Below, piece by piece: positions 47,712-55,621 of a DNA stretch of 64,000 nt (position 1 is the first letter of the stretch; each line of letters opens with the position of its first letter). The DNA lies in contig NZ_JAIXSL010000003.1 in the NCBI RefSeq assembly GCF_027484705.1, forward strand, positions 62,001 to 126,000, in the 5' to 3' direction. The position numbers and the translations under genes are program-made. Origin of the DNA: Flavobacterium sp. (lineage in GTDB: Bacteria; Bacteroidota; Bacteroidia; Flavobacteriales; Flavobacteriaceae). The notes beneath the pieces were generated by a model, which made no database searches, had not been told where the DNA came from, and was given only the letters and a program-made list of their open reading frames with translations.

Positions 47712-48985
47712 TAACCGTACTTCTCTTTCCAGCGGTTTTTCAAAAATTCGCGCGTTCCGTTTTCACGGCTGTTGTTTCCCGGAACATAAAACGCCGTATT
47801 TGAAATCGCGTCAGGCAGAAATTCCTGTTCCGCAAAATTGTTCGCGAAATCATGTGAGTATTTGTATTCATCGCCATAACCTAATTCTTTCATGAGTTTG
47901 GTCGGTGCATTGCGCAAAGGAATCGGAACCGGTAAATCACCCGTAGCCGCAACGGTTTGTTGCGCGTTGTTGATCGCCATATACGAAGCGTTGCTTTTCG
48001 GAGAAGTCGCGAGATAAATTGCGCACTGGCTTAGGATAATTCTGCTTTCAGGATAACCAATCGTTGAAACCGCCTGAAAAGTATTGTTGGCCATGATGAA
48101 AGCCGTAGGGTTAGCGTTTCCGATATCTTCACTCGATAAAATGAGCATGCGTCGCGCAATGAATTTTACGTCTTCACCACCTTCAATCATCCTCGCCAGC
48201 CAATAAACTGCCGCGTTCGGATCGCTTCCTCGAATCGATTTGATGAAAGCCGAAACGATATCATAATGCTGCTCGCCGGTTTTGTCATACAACACCGTAT
48301 TCTGTTGCACGATTTGCAAAACGCGTTCATTGGTGATGAGAATTTCGTCTTCATCCGACGCGTTGACGACGAGTTCGAAAATATTCAATAATTTGCGTCC
48401 ATCGCCGCCTGAAAGTCTTAACAAAGCTTCGGTTTCGCGCAATTCGATATTTTTCTGTTTCAAAATGACATCAGTGGCCATCGCACGTTGCAATAAAGCT
48501 TCAAGATCGGTTTTCGTAAACGGATTCAGCACATAAACCTGACAACGCGACAGTAACGCGGGAATCACTTCAAAACTCGGGTTTTCGGTAGTCGCGCCAA
48601 TCAACGTAATCCAGCCTTTTTCAACGGCCGCGAGCAACGAATCCTGCTGTGATTTGCTGAACCGGTGGATCTCATCAATAAACAAAATCGGGTTTTTCGA
48701 AGTAAACAGACCACCGCTTTGTTTGGCTTTTTCAATCACTTCGCGAATGTCTTTCACCCCTGAATTGATCGCACTCAACACATAAAACGGCCGTTTCGAT
48801 TCCTGCGCGATAATCTGCGCCAAAGTCGTTTTTCCCGTTCCCGGCGAACCCCAAAAAATCAATGACGGAATGATGCCTTTCTCAATCTGCAAAGTCAGCG
48901 AACCATTGGGCCCGACCAAATGCGACTGGCTGATATAATCTTCGAGATGTTGCGGGCGAATGCGCTCGGCTAAAGGTGCTTCCAT
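47708..48985 (-). CDS. rarA: Replication-associated recombination protein A (AAA+ ATPase)
   Basis: The 425 residues show the RarA/MgsA layout: Walker A GSPGTGKTT near residue 47, Walker B ILFIDEIHRFSKSQQDSLL near 97, sensor 1 LIGATTENPSF near 124, and a C-terminal helical tetramerisation region with EGGEDVKFIARRMLILSSED. It works at stalled replication forks in the cytoplasm. ATG 48985 (MEAPLAERIRPQ) is chosen; an ATG two codons upstream (MTMEAP) is equally open. Its stop overlaps the stop of the convergent exported-protein gene. Confidence 0.96.
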   Translation of the reverse strand: MEAPLAERIRPQHLEDYISQSHLVGPNGSLTLQIEKGIIPSLIFWGSPGTGKTTLAQIIAQESKRPFYVLSAINSGVKDIREVIEKAKQSGGLFTSKNPILFIDEIHRFSKSQQDSLLAAVEKGWITLIGATTENPSFEVIPALLSRCQVYVLNPFTKTDLEALLQRAMATDVILKQKNIELRETEALLRLSGGDGRKLLNIFELVVNASDEDEILITNERVLQIVQQNTVLYDKTGEQHYDIVSAFIKSIRGSDPNAAVYWLARMIEGGEDVKFIARRMLILSSEDIGNANPTAFIMANNTFQAVSTIGYPESRIILSQCAIYLATSPKSNASYMAINNAQQTVAATGDLPVPIPLRNAPTKLMKELGYGDEYKYSHDFANNFAEQEFLPDAISNTAFYVPGNNSRENGTREFLKNRWKEKYGY

Positions 48986-49048
48986 GGTCATAATTCAAGA
49001 ACGTAAATTTAAAGATTATTCGACAAAGTGGGCCGTTAAAAATTGAAG

Positions 49049-49150
49049 TATTTTTAGGAGCTTGATCCGGCTGTCCACTATATCTTTTGCGTCGAACGCC
49101 GACACAAAAGGATGCCTTTGCCATCCGGGCTAGGGCAATCGTTTCCATTT
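49049..49150. repeat. Dispersed palindromic repeat, family B copy 4
   Basis: Begins TTTTTAGGAGCTTGATCCGG, has the core TATCTTTTGCGTCGAACGCC and CACAAAAGGATGCC, and ends ATCCGGGCTAGGGCAA. The core is the reverse complement of copy 3. It lies between the divergent rarA and rhomboid genes. Confidence 0.85.
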
Positions 49151-49244
49151 CAAAAACTGACAAAATAGCACGCCGTTTTTTTTGGATACATTTTTGACAA
49201 CCGTTCGCAAACGAACAAGAGTCAAGAAAACGTTCCTAGGCGGT

Positions 49245-49284
49245 TCTTAAAATCTTAGAGTCTTAAAATCTCACAATCTCAATG
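49245..49284 (+). repeat. 8-bp tandem repeat whose last unit contains the rhomboid start codon
   Basis: Five consecutive octamers: TCTTAAAA, TCTTAGAG, TCTTAAAA, TCTCACAA, TCTCAATG. The ATG in the fifth is the start codon at 49282. Confidence 0.85.
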
Positions 49285-50067
49285 GAAGACCAACATTTCA
49301 AATTCTCCGCCTCCGTCATTGCGCTTCCTTTTCTGTCGGTGCTGCTTTTATGGATTGTCTTTTGGTTCGGCGTGCGTTTTCATTTTGATCTCGAAGAATA
49401 CGGCATTTATCCGCGTTCACTCGACGGTTTACGCGGGATTCTTTTCAGCCCGTTCATTCATGGGAACATCGAACACCTTTATAACAATTCTATTCCGTTA
49501 TTCATACTGATTGCTGCTTTGCGGTTCTTTTATCGCGAACAGACGTTCCTGGTTTTAGGCTACGGACTGCTCTTGACCGGCGCCATCACTTGGATTATTG
49601 GTAGAGAATCGTATCACATCGGCGCGAGCGGATTGGTCTATTTGCTCGTCAGTTTTATATTTTTCAAAGGCATTCGCACGAAATATTACCGTTTGGTGGC
49701 TTTGTCATTAATGATTGTGATGGTTTACGGTGGTTTGGTCTGGTATATTTTCCCGAACGTCAAAGAAGGGATTTCGTGGGAAGGGCATCTCGCCGGATTG
49801 ATTGTAGGATTTGCGTTTGCCGTTTCGTTCAAAACCCCGGAATACAAAAAACTCATCCGATATGATTGGGAACGCGAAGATTACGATCCGCAGGAAGATA
49901 AATTTATGCAACGGTTTGATGAGCATGGCAATTTCGTCAATTTGCCACCGCCTGAACCAATCATAAGCGAACCGCAAGATTCATTGCATACAACTACCAC
50001 AGAATATGACGTCGTTTATGATGCCGTCGAGAATAAATATATTATAAAACGAAAAGGAAATCCTTAA
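49282..50067 (+). CDS. Rhomboid-family intramembrane serine protease
   Basis: A 261-residue membrane protein with about six transmembrane segments (15-35, 58-82, 88-108, 112-130, 135-155, 165-185). Catalytic serine in HIGASGLVYLL near residue 115; catalytic histidine in WEGHLAGLIVGF near residue 170. The oxyanion-side FIHGNIEHLYNNS near residue 55 is also as expected. A soluble, charged C-terminal tail of about 75 residues follows and ends NKYIIKRKGNP. It cleaves other membrane proteins within the bilayer; substrates are unknown. The stop overlaps that of rlmB (shared TTAA). Confidence 0.92.
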   Translation: MEDQHFKFSASVIALPFLSVLLLWIVFWFGVRFHFDLEEYGIYPRSLDGLRGILFSPFIHGNIEHLYNNSIPLFILIAALRFFYREQTFLVLGYGLLLTGAITWIIGRESYHIGASGLVYLLVSFIFFKGIRTKYYRLVALSLMIVMVYGGLVWYIFPNVKEGISWEGHLAGLIVGFAFAVSFKTPEYKKLIRYDWEREDYDPQEDKFMQRFDEHGNFVNLPPPEPIISEPQDSLHTTTTEYDVVYDAVENKYIIKRKGNP

Positions 50068-50798
50068 CTTCTTTGGCGCACGGCTTCGTATAGGAACGCG
50101 CCGCAAGCTACCGAAACGTTCAAAGATCCGATTGTGCCGAACATTGGCAGTTTGGCTTTTTCATCTACAATTTTCAATACTGAAGGATTGATACCGCGGT
50201 CTTCACTTCCCATAATAATCGCTACAGGTTCATTCAAAGCAACATCGTAGATATTTTGCTCTGTTTTTTCTGTTGCGGCAACGGTTTTAATTCCGGAACC
50301 CTGTAAGTAAAAAACAGCGTCTTTAATATGCTCGACTTTACAGATTGGCACATTGAATACGGCGCCGGCTGAAGTTTTTACGGTATCGCCATTGACCGGA
50401 GCAGAACCTGCTTTTTGGACAATTATGCCATTGACACCTGTACATTCGGCCGTTCTGATGATGGCTCCGAAATTACGCGCATCGGAAATTTGGTCGAGGA
50501 TCAGAAACAAAGGCGTTTTTCCGGATTCCATGGTGGCTTCTACCAATTGCTCCAAATCCATGAAGCCAATCGGTGAGATCGTGGCTACAGCGCCCTGATG
50601 GTTGTTGGGTGTCAGCCTGTTGAGTTTTTCTACAGGAACGTAGGAGAAGTTGACATTGGCGCGCTTCATGACCTTCATCAAATCTTTCATTAATTCGCCT
50701 GAAATCTCCTTTTGAATGAAGACTTTATCGACTTCCTTTCCCGATTGAATCGCTTCTATGATGGCACGGATGCCGAATATCAGATGTTCTTTTTCCAT
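50064..50798 (-). CDS. rlmB: 23S rRNA 2'-O-methyltransferase (RlmB/TrmH family)
   Basis: SPOUT methyltransferase expected to methylate G2251 of 23S rRNA. The 244 residues contain an N-terminal substrate-binding domain (1-75, HLIFGIRAIIEAIQSGKEVD) and the three SpoU motifs: DARNFGAIIRTAE near residue 108, IIMGSEDRGINP near 195, and LNVSVACGAFLYEAVR at the C-terminus. Length suits RlmB; a close TrmH paralogue cannot be excluded. It is convergent with the rhomboid gene and separated from the upstream SusD gene by a terminator. Confidence 0.93.
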   Translation of the reverse strand: MEKEHLIFGIRAIIEAIQSGKEVDKVFIQKEISGELMKDLMKVMKRANVNFSYVPVEKLNRLTPNNHQGAVATISPIGFMDLEQLVEATMESGKTPLFLILDQISDARNFGAIIRTAECTGVNGIIVQKAGSAPVNGDTVKTSAGAVFNVPICKVEHIKDAVFYLQGSGIKTVAATEKTEQNIYDVALNEPVAIIMGSEDRGINPSVLKIVDEKAKLPMFGTIGSLNVSVACGAFLYEAVRQRS

Positions 50799-50813
50799 GA
50801 CGCAAAGCTAATA

Positions 50814-50846
50814 AAAATAAAAAACCCCTCACAAAAAGGGGTTCTT
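50814..50846 (-). terminator. Terminator of the SusC-SusD unit
   Basis: AACCCC, nine-base loop, GGGGTT. On the minus strand it is followed by TTTTTATTTTTATT. Confidence 0.88.
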
Positions 50847-50867
50847 TATTTAAAAGTAATTTTTTAT

Positions 50868-52418
50868 CTAATTAAAAGTAGGAAGGTTTGTATCGTCTGT
50901 CCTGGTTGGATTATTTTCGATATTATAGTGAGCTACCATTCCTGTTGGGTCGTTATTCGCTCCTCCGAAGGTATACAAGTCTTGACCGATAACTTGCAAT
51001 ACACTTGCAGGAACAGGGAAATGTCTAAAAGTACCCTTTTGAAGTTGATTGGTTCTTCTTCTGTCAAAGAAACCGCCTCCAAGTGCAGTGTTAAATAATT
51101 CAACATATCTTTCATAGAAAATGGCGTCTAAAACTTGATTTTTGGTAGCGGAATCTGCAATAGGTGCCAGATTTCCCCTTGAAACTCTTGTGCCATTATT
51201 AACTATTGTAATGGCATCTGATAAATTATCTAATCTGGCATTGGCTTCTGCTAATAATAAGTCATTGTCTGCTTTTGCAAAGGTTACTAAACGTTTGGTG
51301 TCTGATCCATCAGAGAAAAACGGATCTGTAACATATCTTTTACTGATGTAATGAGAAAAATGATACTTACCTCTAGCTGGTCTAAAATAAACCTGATCAT
51401 CAAAATCAAAATCGGTATTGATTCTATTGTCAGTTGTTGTAATAGCAAGATTGTCTAGATTCGTGGTTGTTGGATAAAATAACGGTTGGGTAGGATCCAT
51501 TAAATGAACAATTCTCATGTCTAATCTGCCTCCCGATTCTTCAAAACCATTAGGAGATGAGGATAAAACAACAACATTACTCCACCAGTTTACACCATTA
51601 TCACCTATAGGACCAAAGTCATTTTGAATGCCATTTTCAGCTAGTGTTTTTACTGTTGCCCAATTAATGGCATCAGTTTCAGCTTGAGTTCTTGCTCCTT
51701 GAACAATGAATCTTGCGGCATAAGAGTTGCATAATTTTATCAGTTTGTCGTTGTCTAATGCATAACCATTAATAAAGTTTGACGGAAGTGTGAAGGTATT
51801 TGTTGAAGACAAATCTCTTGCTCTATCCAAATCAGCTATAGCAGCAGTAATCACCTCATTATAACTAGACAATTGGGTTATTGTTGGAATTGAATTTTCA
51901 TCTATGATGATGGCTTTGTCAAAAAGTAAACCTAAATAGCCTAATGAGATACCTCTTAAAAAGTAGGCTGAAGCTAGAATTGAATTGGTTTCATCAACGC
52001 CATCTACCTCGTAAACAACTCCTTTGTTAATCGCTTTTATAACATCACTAGCGCCTGATGCCGCGGCGTAATAACCTCCCCACGGTTGCTCTAAAACACT
52101 GGCATCTGACCAAGAGGTACTATTTGGAATAGAATTTCTAGGTTCATTAGATAAAGTTCTCATGCCATAATTCCCCCAAGAACAGGTCGCAATATCTCCG
52201 GCAACAGCCAGGGCAGGATAGGTGTCTCGATTGCCTGCTTGCCACCATGAAGCAAACCCACCCGCAATGACAGATGTTAAATCTGAACCAGTAGACAATA
52301 CTTGCGCTGCATTCGGGTCATTATTATTAGTTACATTATCAATGTCCTTCGTACATGAATTTATGGATAATGAAACAACAATTAATAATGTTATTTTAAG
52401 TTTTGAAATTGTTTTCAT
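50868..52418 (-). CDS. SusD/RagB-family outer-membrane lipoprotein
   Basis: Surface substrate-binding partner of a SusC transporter. The 516 residues open with a lipoprotein signal (LLIVVSLSINSCTKD, acylated Cys near residue 22). Helical TPR-like parts typical of SusD follow (ASAYFLRGISLGYLGLLFD near 150; LLAEANARLDNLSDAI near 390; the C-terminal IFYERYVELFNTALGGGFFDRRR near 435). It starts five bases after the SusC stop and is clearly co-transcribed with it. No glycoside hydrolase or sulfatase is adjacent, so the substrate could be peptide or glycan. Confidence 0.93.
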   Translation of the reverse strand: MKTISKLKITLLIVVSLSINSCTKDIDNVTNNNDPNAAQVLSTGSDLTSVIAGGFASWWQAGNRDTYPALAVAGDIATCSWGNYGMRTLSNEPRNSIPNSTSWSDASVLEQPWGGYYAAASGASDVIKAINKGVVYEVDGVDETNSILASAYFLRGISLGYLGLLFDKAIIIDENSIPTITQLSSYNEVITAAIADLDRARDLSSTNTFTLPSNFINGYALDNDKLIKLCNSYAARFIVQGARTQAETDAINWATVKTLAENGIQNDFGPIGDNGVNWWSNVVVLSSSPNGFEESGGRLDMRIVHLMDPTQPLFYPTTTNLDNLAITTTDNRINTDFDFDDQVYFRPARGKYHFSHYISKRYVTDPFFSDGSDTKRLVTFAKADNDLLLAEANARLDNLSDAITIVNNGTRVSRGNLAPIADSATKNQVLDAIFYERYVELFNTALGGGFFDRRRTNQLQKGTFRHFPVPASVLQVIGQDLYTFGGANNDPTGMVAHYNIENNPTRTDDTNLPTFN

Positions 52419-52423
52419 AATGA

Positions 52424-55400
52424 TTAAAATTTTAATTGAATTGAAAAAGAAAATGATTTCAAAGTTGGATAGGAGAAATTATCTACTTTAAATACATTCG
52501 GATCTCCACCAGGAGTGCTAGCATCGCTACCTATACCGTCAGAAGTTCTTGACGTTAATTCTGTTCTGCCATTTTGTGCTGTGTGAGAAATTTCAGGGTC
52601 AGCTCCCGTATAATCGGTAAAAGTTAATAAGTTTCTTCCGATAACACCAAATTTTATTTCATCGATATACTTACTAATGTTTCCGTAAACATCTTTGTTG
52701 AGGGTATAATATAGCGATACTTCTTTTAATCTCACAAAAGAACCATCTTCTACGAATGCAGCACTTGCTTGATTGATATTGTATAAAGATTGATAAAAAT
52801 TATACGGTAATCCTTCGTTTTGCACATCAACACTTCTGTTGTCTCTGTATAGCCATTGTTTGGCTTTGTTGTAGATGTCTCCACCTTTTTTCCAATATAC
52901 TAAAGTATATAAATCGAATTTTTTGTATTTTAAATTGGAAGAAAAACTCATGTTGAAATCAGGAGTTATATCACCAATTTTGAAATTCGAGTTTCCGGTA
53001 GCATCTTTATAAATTTGAGCAGAACCTGTTGCGTTGTCAACTACATATCCTCTGGAGTTTATAGAATAATCAGCAGGATTCGCAGTTGAAGGCAGTTGTG
53101 ACAAAGAGGTCATAAAAGTACTGCCGTACATGGCGCCAAAATTTTCACCTTCAGCAATTTTGAAAAAGGTCGACTCTTGTGTTCCGGGACCAGTAAAATA
53201 ACTTGGCACATCTAATTTTTTTACTTTTTGAGATGATTTGTCCCATAAAATATTTAAATCCCATTTCCAATTATCGTTCTTAACCACATTAATTCCTAAA
53301 CTTACTTCATATGATTTGGCTTCTATTTCTCCGGCATTTCTCCATTGACCTGTATAACCTGTTACACCTGAAAGTGGCACTAGTAAAATTTGATCTTTGG
53401 TATTCGTTGTTACATAATTGAATTCTAAATCAAATCTTTTGAGGAAACTGGTGTTAAAACCCAGTTCAATTTCTCTGGCAACTGCTGGTTTTAAATTGTC
53501 GTTTCCAAGCGTTGCTTTGGTTGCAGTTCCGTTTGTTAATGTAAATGTTTCATCTCTGAAGCCGTATAGAGGTCTAATACCCGCAGTTCCTACAGAAGCT
53601 CTAAGTTTAAATTCTTGTATGCCTTTGATGTTTGATTCATCGGTAATGAATCGATAGGCACCACTTGCTCTGTAATAATTATTCCATCGGGTATTAACGC
53701 CAAACAAGGACGAACCTTCTCTTCTAAACGAAAAGCTTACTAAAACACGCTTGTTGTAATCTGCGTCTAATACTCCATAGTAACTATTGGTAATTATTTC
53801 CTCACTTCTTGAAGAAGTTTGTTTGGCAGGACCAATCAAATTATCTAATGTTTGAATACCCGAAACAGCCAATCCATATCCTTCGGTTCTGCTAAAATCA
53901 TTAACATATCTTTCGTCTAAGAAGCCAACTTTTAGATTGCCGTTTAACTTTCCGGTTGATTTTGAGAAAAGACCTTCCATTCTGAAATTTTCTGCTTTAC
54001 CATTAAAAGTCGCTTTAGCCAAAAAACCTTTTGTGCGAGCATTACCATCTGGATGATCCGACAAATATCCTTTATCTATAAAGTCAGTAAAGTCGCTGTT
54101 TTCGTAGTCTAGAGAATATTCTGCAATGGCTTTAAACCATTTTGTTACTTCGTAAGAAGCATTGTAACTTCCAATGAATCGGTTTCTGGACTCTTTTCTT
54201 TGGTTATTGGCTAGAGTATATAAAGGATTCCTTTCCTGTCCGTTAGGTTTGAAAGTGAATTGATTCTGCACATCCCATTGATAAGCTGTTCCATTCGTGT
54301 TGGGAGCATACCAATTGTAAATAGGTTCAATAATATTTGCATTGAATAAAACGCTATTGGTTGTTCCTGAAATAAAAGGATCTCTTTTAGAATTAGAATA
54401 AACCATAGAGGTTCCAATTTTAAATTTATCGGATATGCTGTGGTCTAAATTAATTCTGAAATTATTTCTGGTGTATGGTTTAGTAAGCACGATAACGCTT
54501 TCAGATTCTTGTCGATCATAAGATAACAAGAAGTTGGTATTGTCTTTTCCTCCTTCAACAGCAATATGATGAGAGCTAAACTGTCCGGATTTAAATATTA
54601 AACTTTGATAATCATACAGTTTATACTTTGCAGGATAGGGATTGTCTGAAATTAAATCATCTTCAAGTATTCGGTCACCGGTTTCGTCAAATAGGAAATC
54701 AGATCCATCCGGAGTAAGTTGGTAGAAATGCTTTGTTGCTAAGTCTAACTTCTCAGTTACTTGATTAAAACCTATTTCTGATCTATAAGTAATTTTGGTT
54801 TTTCCATTGAGGCCTTTGCCTCGTTTAGAAAAAATTTGAATAACGCCGCTTGCTGCTCTTGATCCGTATAATGAAGCACCTGCTGCTCCTTTTACAACCT
54901 CGACGCGATCAATATCTAGAGTGTTGACATCGGCTAGGCCGCCTTCAAGAATAACGCCATCGAGAATAATTAACGGTTTTTGACCCGTACTTAATGAATT
55001 TGCCGAACGTAATAAAACCGAGACATCACTTCCCGGTTCTCCAGATGTAGAATTAATTTTAAGGCCCGAAATTTTTCCTTGCAAAGCAGTTAACGCGTCT
55101 GTGGCAGGTACCTTTTCAAGTATCGAGGAGTTAACCTGACCAATAGAGTATGTCATTTCTTTAATGTTCTTGCCTTTCGCGGTACCGGTAACTACAACGC
55201 CTTCCAGTTCTAAGGCATCATCAGTCATCTTAACCTTCATTTTTGGCGCTGAAGACAATTCAATTGTTTTCATCCCGAGGAATGTGAATACTAATTTTTC
55301 ACCTTGTTTGACGGAAATCTTAAATTTTCCATCGAAGTCGGTTTGTGTTCCACTTGTAGTTCCTTTAACAAGTACATTGACACCAGGAATTGGTAAACCG

Positions 55401-55504
55401 TTTTGATCGGTAACGGTACCAGTTGCTGTAATGTCCTGCGCATAGGTTAAATGCGCCATCAACACTAACATCAGTGTTAATAATCCATTAAGCTTTAGTT
55501 TCAT
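52424..55504 (-). CDS. SusC/RagA-family TonB-dependent outer-membrane transporter
   Basis: A 1026-residue receptor. Signal peptide MKLKLNGLLTLMLVLMAHLTYAQ, then a carboxypeptidase-regulatory-like domain (about 25-95, GTVTDQNGLPIPGVNVLVKG). A TonB box region (LEGVVVTGTAKG) and the plug with DIDRVEVVKGAAGASLYGSR (about 195-215) follow, then a 22-strand barrel that ends in FSFSIQLKF. Length is on the normal scale for SusC. It is the first gene of a two-gene unit with the SusD gene. It probably imports oligosaccharide or oligopeptide with SusD as a lid. Upstream DNA contains an exact 13-bp direct repeat. Confidence 0.95.
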   Translation of the reverse strand: MKLKLNGLLTLMLVLMAHLTYAQDITATGTVTDQNGLPIPGVNVLVKGTTSGTQTDFDGKFKISVKQGEKLVFTFLGMKTIELSSAPKMKVKMTDDALELEGVVVTGTAKGKNIKEMTYSIGQVNSSILEKVPATDALTALQGKISGLKINSTSGEPGSDVSVLLRSANSLSTGQKPLIILDGVILEGGLADVNTLDIDRVEVVKGAAGASLYGSRAASGVIQIFSKRGKGLNGKTKITYRSEIGFNQVTEKLDLATKHFYQLTPDGSDFLFDETGDRILEDDLISDNPYPAKYKLYDYQSLIFKSGQFSSHHIAVEGGKDNTNFLLSYDRQESESVIVLTKPYTRNNFRINLDHSISDKFKIGTSMVYSNSKRDPFISGTTNSVLFNANIIEPIYNWYAPNTNGTAYQWDVQNQFTFKPNGQERNPLYTLANNQRKESRNRFIGSYNASYEVTKWFKAIAEYSLDYENSDFTDFIDKGYLSDHPDGNARTKGFLAKATFNGKAENFRMEGLFSKSTGKLNGNLKVGFLDERYVNDFSRTEGYGLAVSGIQTLDNLIGPAKQTSSRSEEIITNSYYGVLDADYNKRVLVSFSFRREGSSLFGVNTRWNNYYRASGAYRFITDESNIKGIQEFKLRASVGTAGIRPLYGFRDETFTLTNGTATKATLGNDNLKPAVAREIELGFNTSFLKRFDLEFNYVTTNTKDQILLVPLSGVTGYTGQWRNAGEIEAKSYEVSLGINVVKNDNWKWDLNILWDKSSQKVKKLDVPSYFTGPGTQESTFFKIAEGENFGAMYGSTFMTSLSQLPSTANPADYSINSRGYVVDNATGSAQIYKDATGNSNFKIGDITPDFNMSFSSNLKYKKFDLYTLVYWKKGGDIYNKAKQWLYRDNRSVDVQNEGLPYNFYQSLYNINQASAAFVEDGSFVRLKEVSLYYTLNKDVYGNISKYIDEIKFGVIGRNLLTFTDYTGADPEISHTAQNGRTELTSRTSDGIGSDASTPGGDPNVFKVDNFSYPTLKSFSFSIQLKF

Positions 55505-55583
55505 TTGTTAGAATTTTGAATTAGGATCGTAAATATCGTAAATTAAATCTTAAAAACCTTACATTAATGGAACTAATATTTGT

Positions 55584-55618
55584 AAAACTTTAAGAAATAT
55601 TTATCAAAACTTTAAGAA
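55584..55618. promoter_or_regulatory. Exact 13-bp direct repeat upstream of the SusC gene
   Basis: AAAACTTTAAGAA occurs at 55584-55596 and again at 55606-55618, 22 bases start to start, about two helical turns. It lies 80-115 bases before the SusC ATG, a plausible spot for an activator. The function is an inference. Confidence 0.45.
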
Positions 55619-55621
55619 TGG

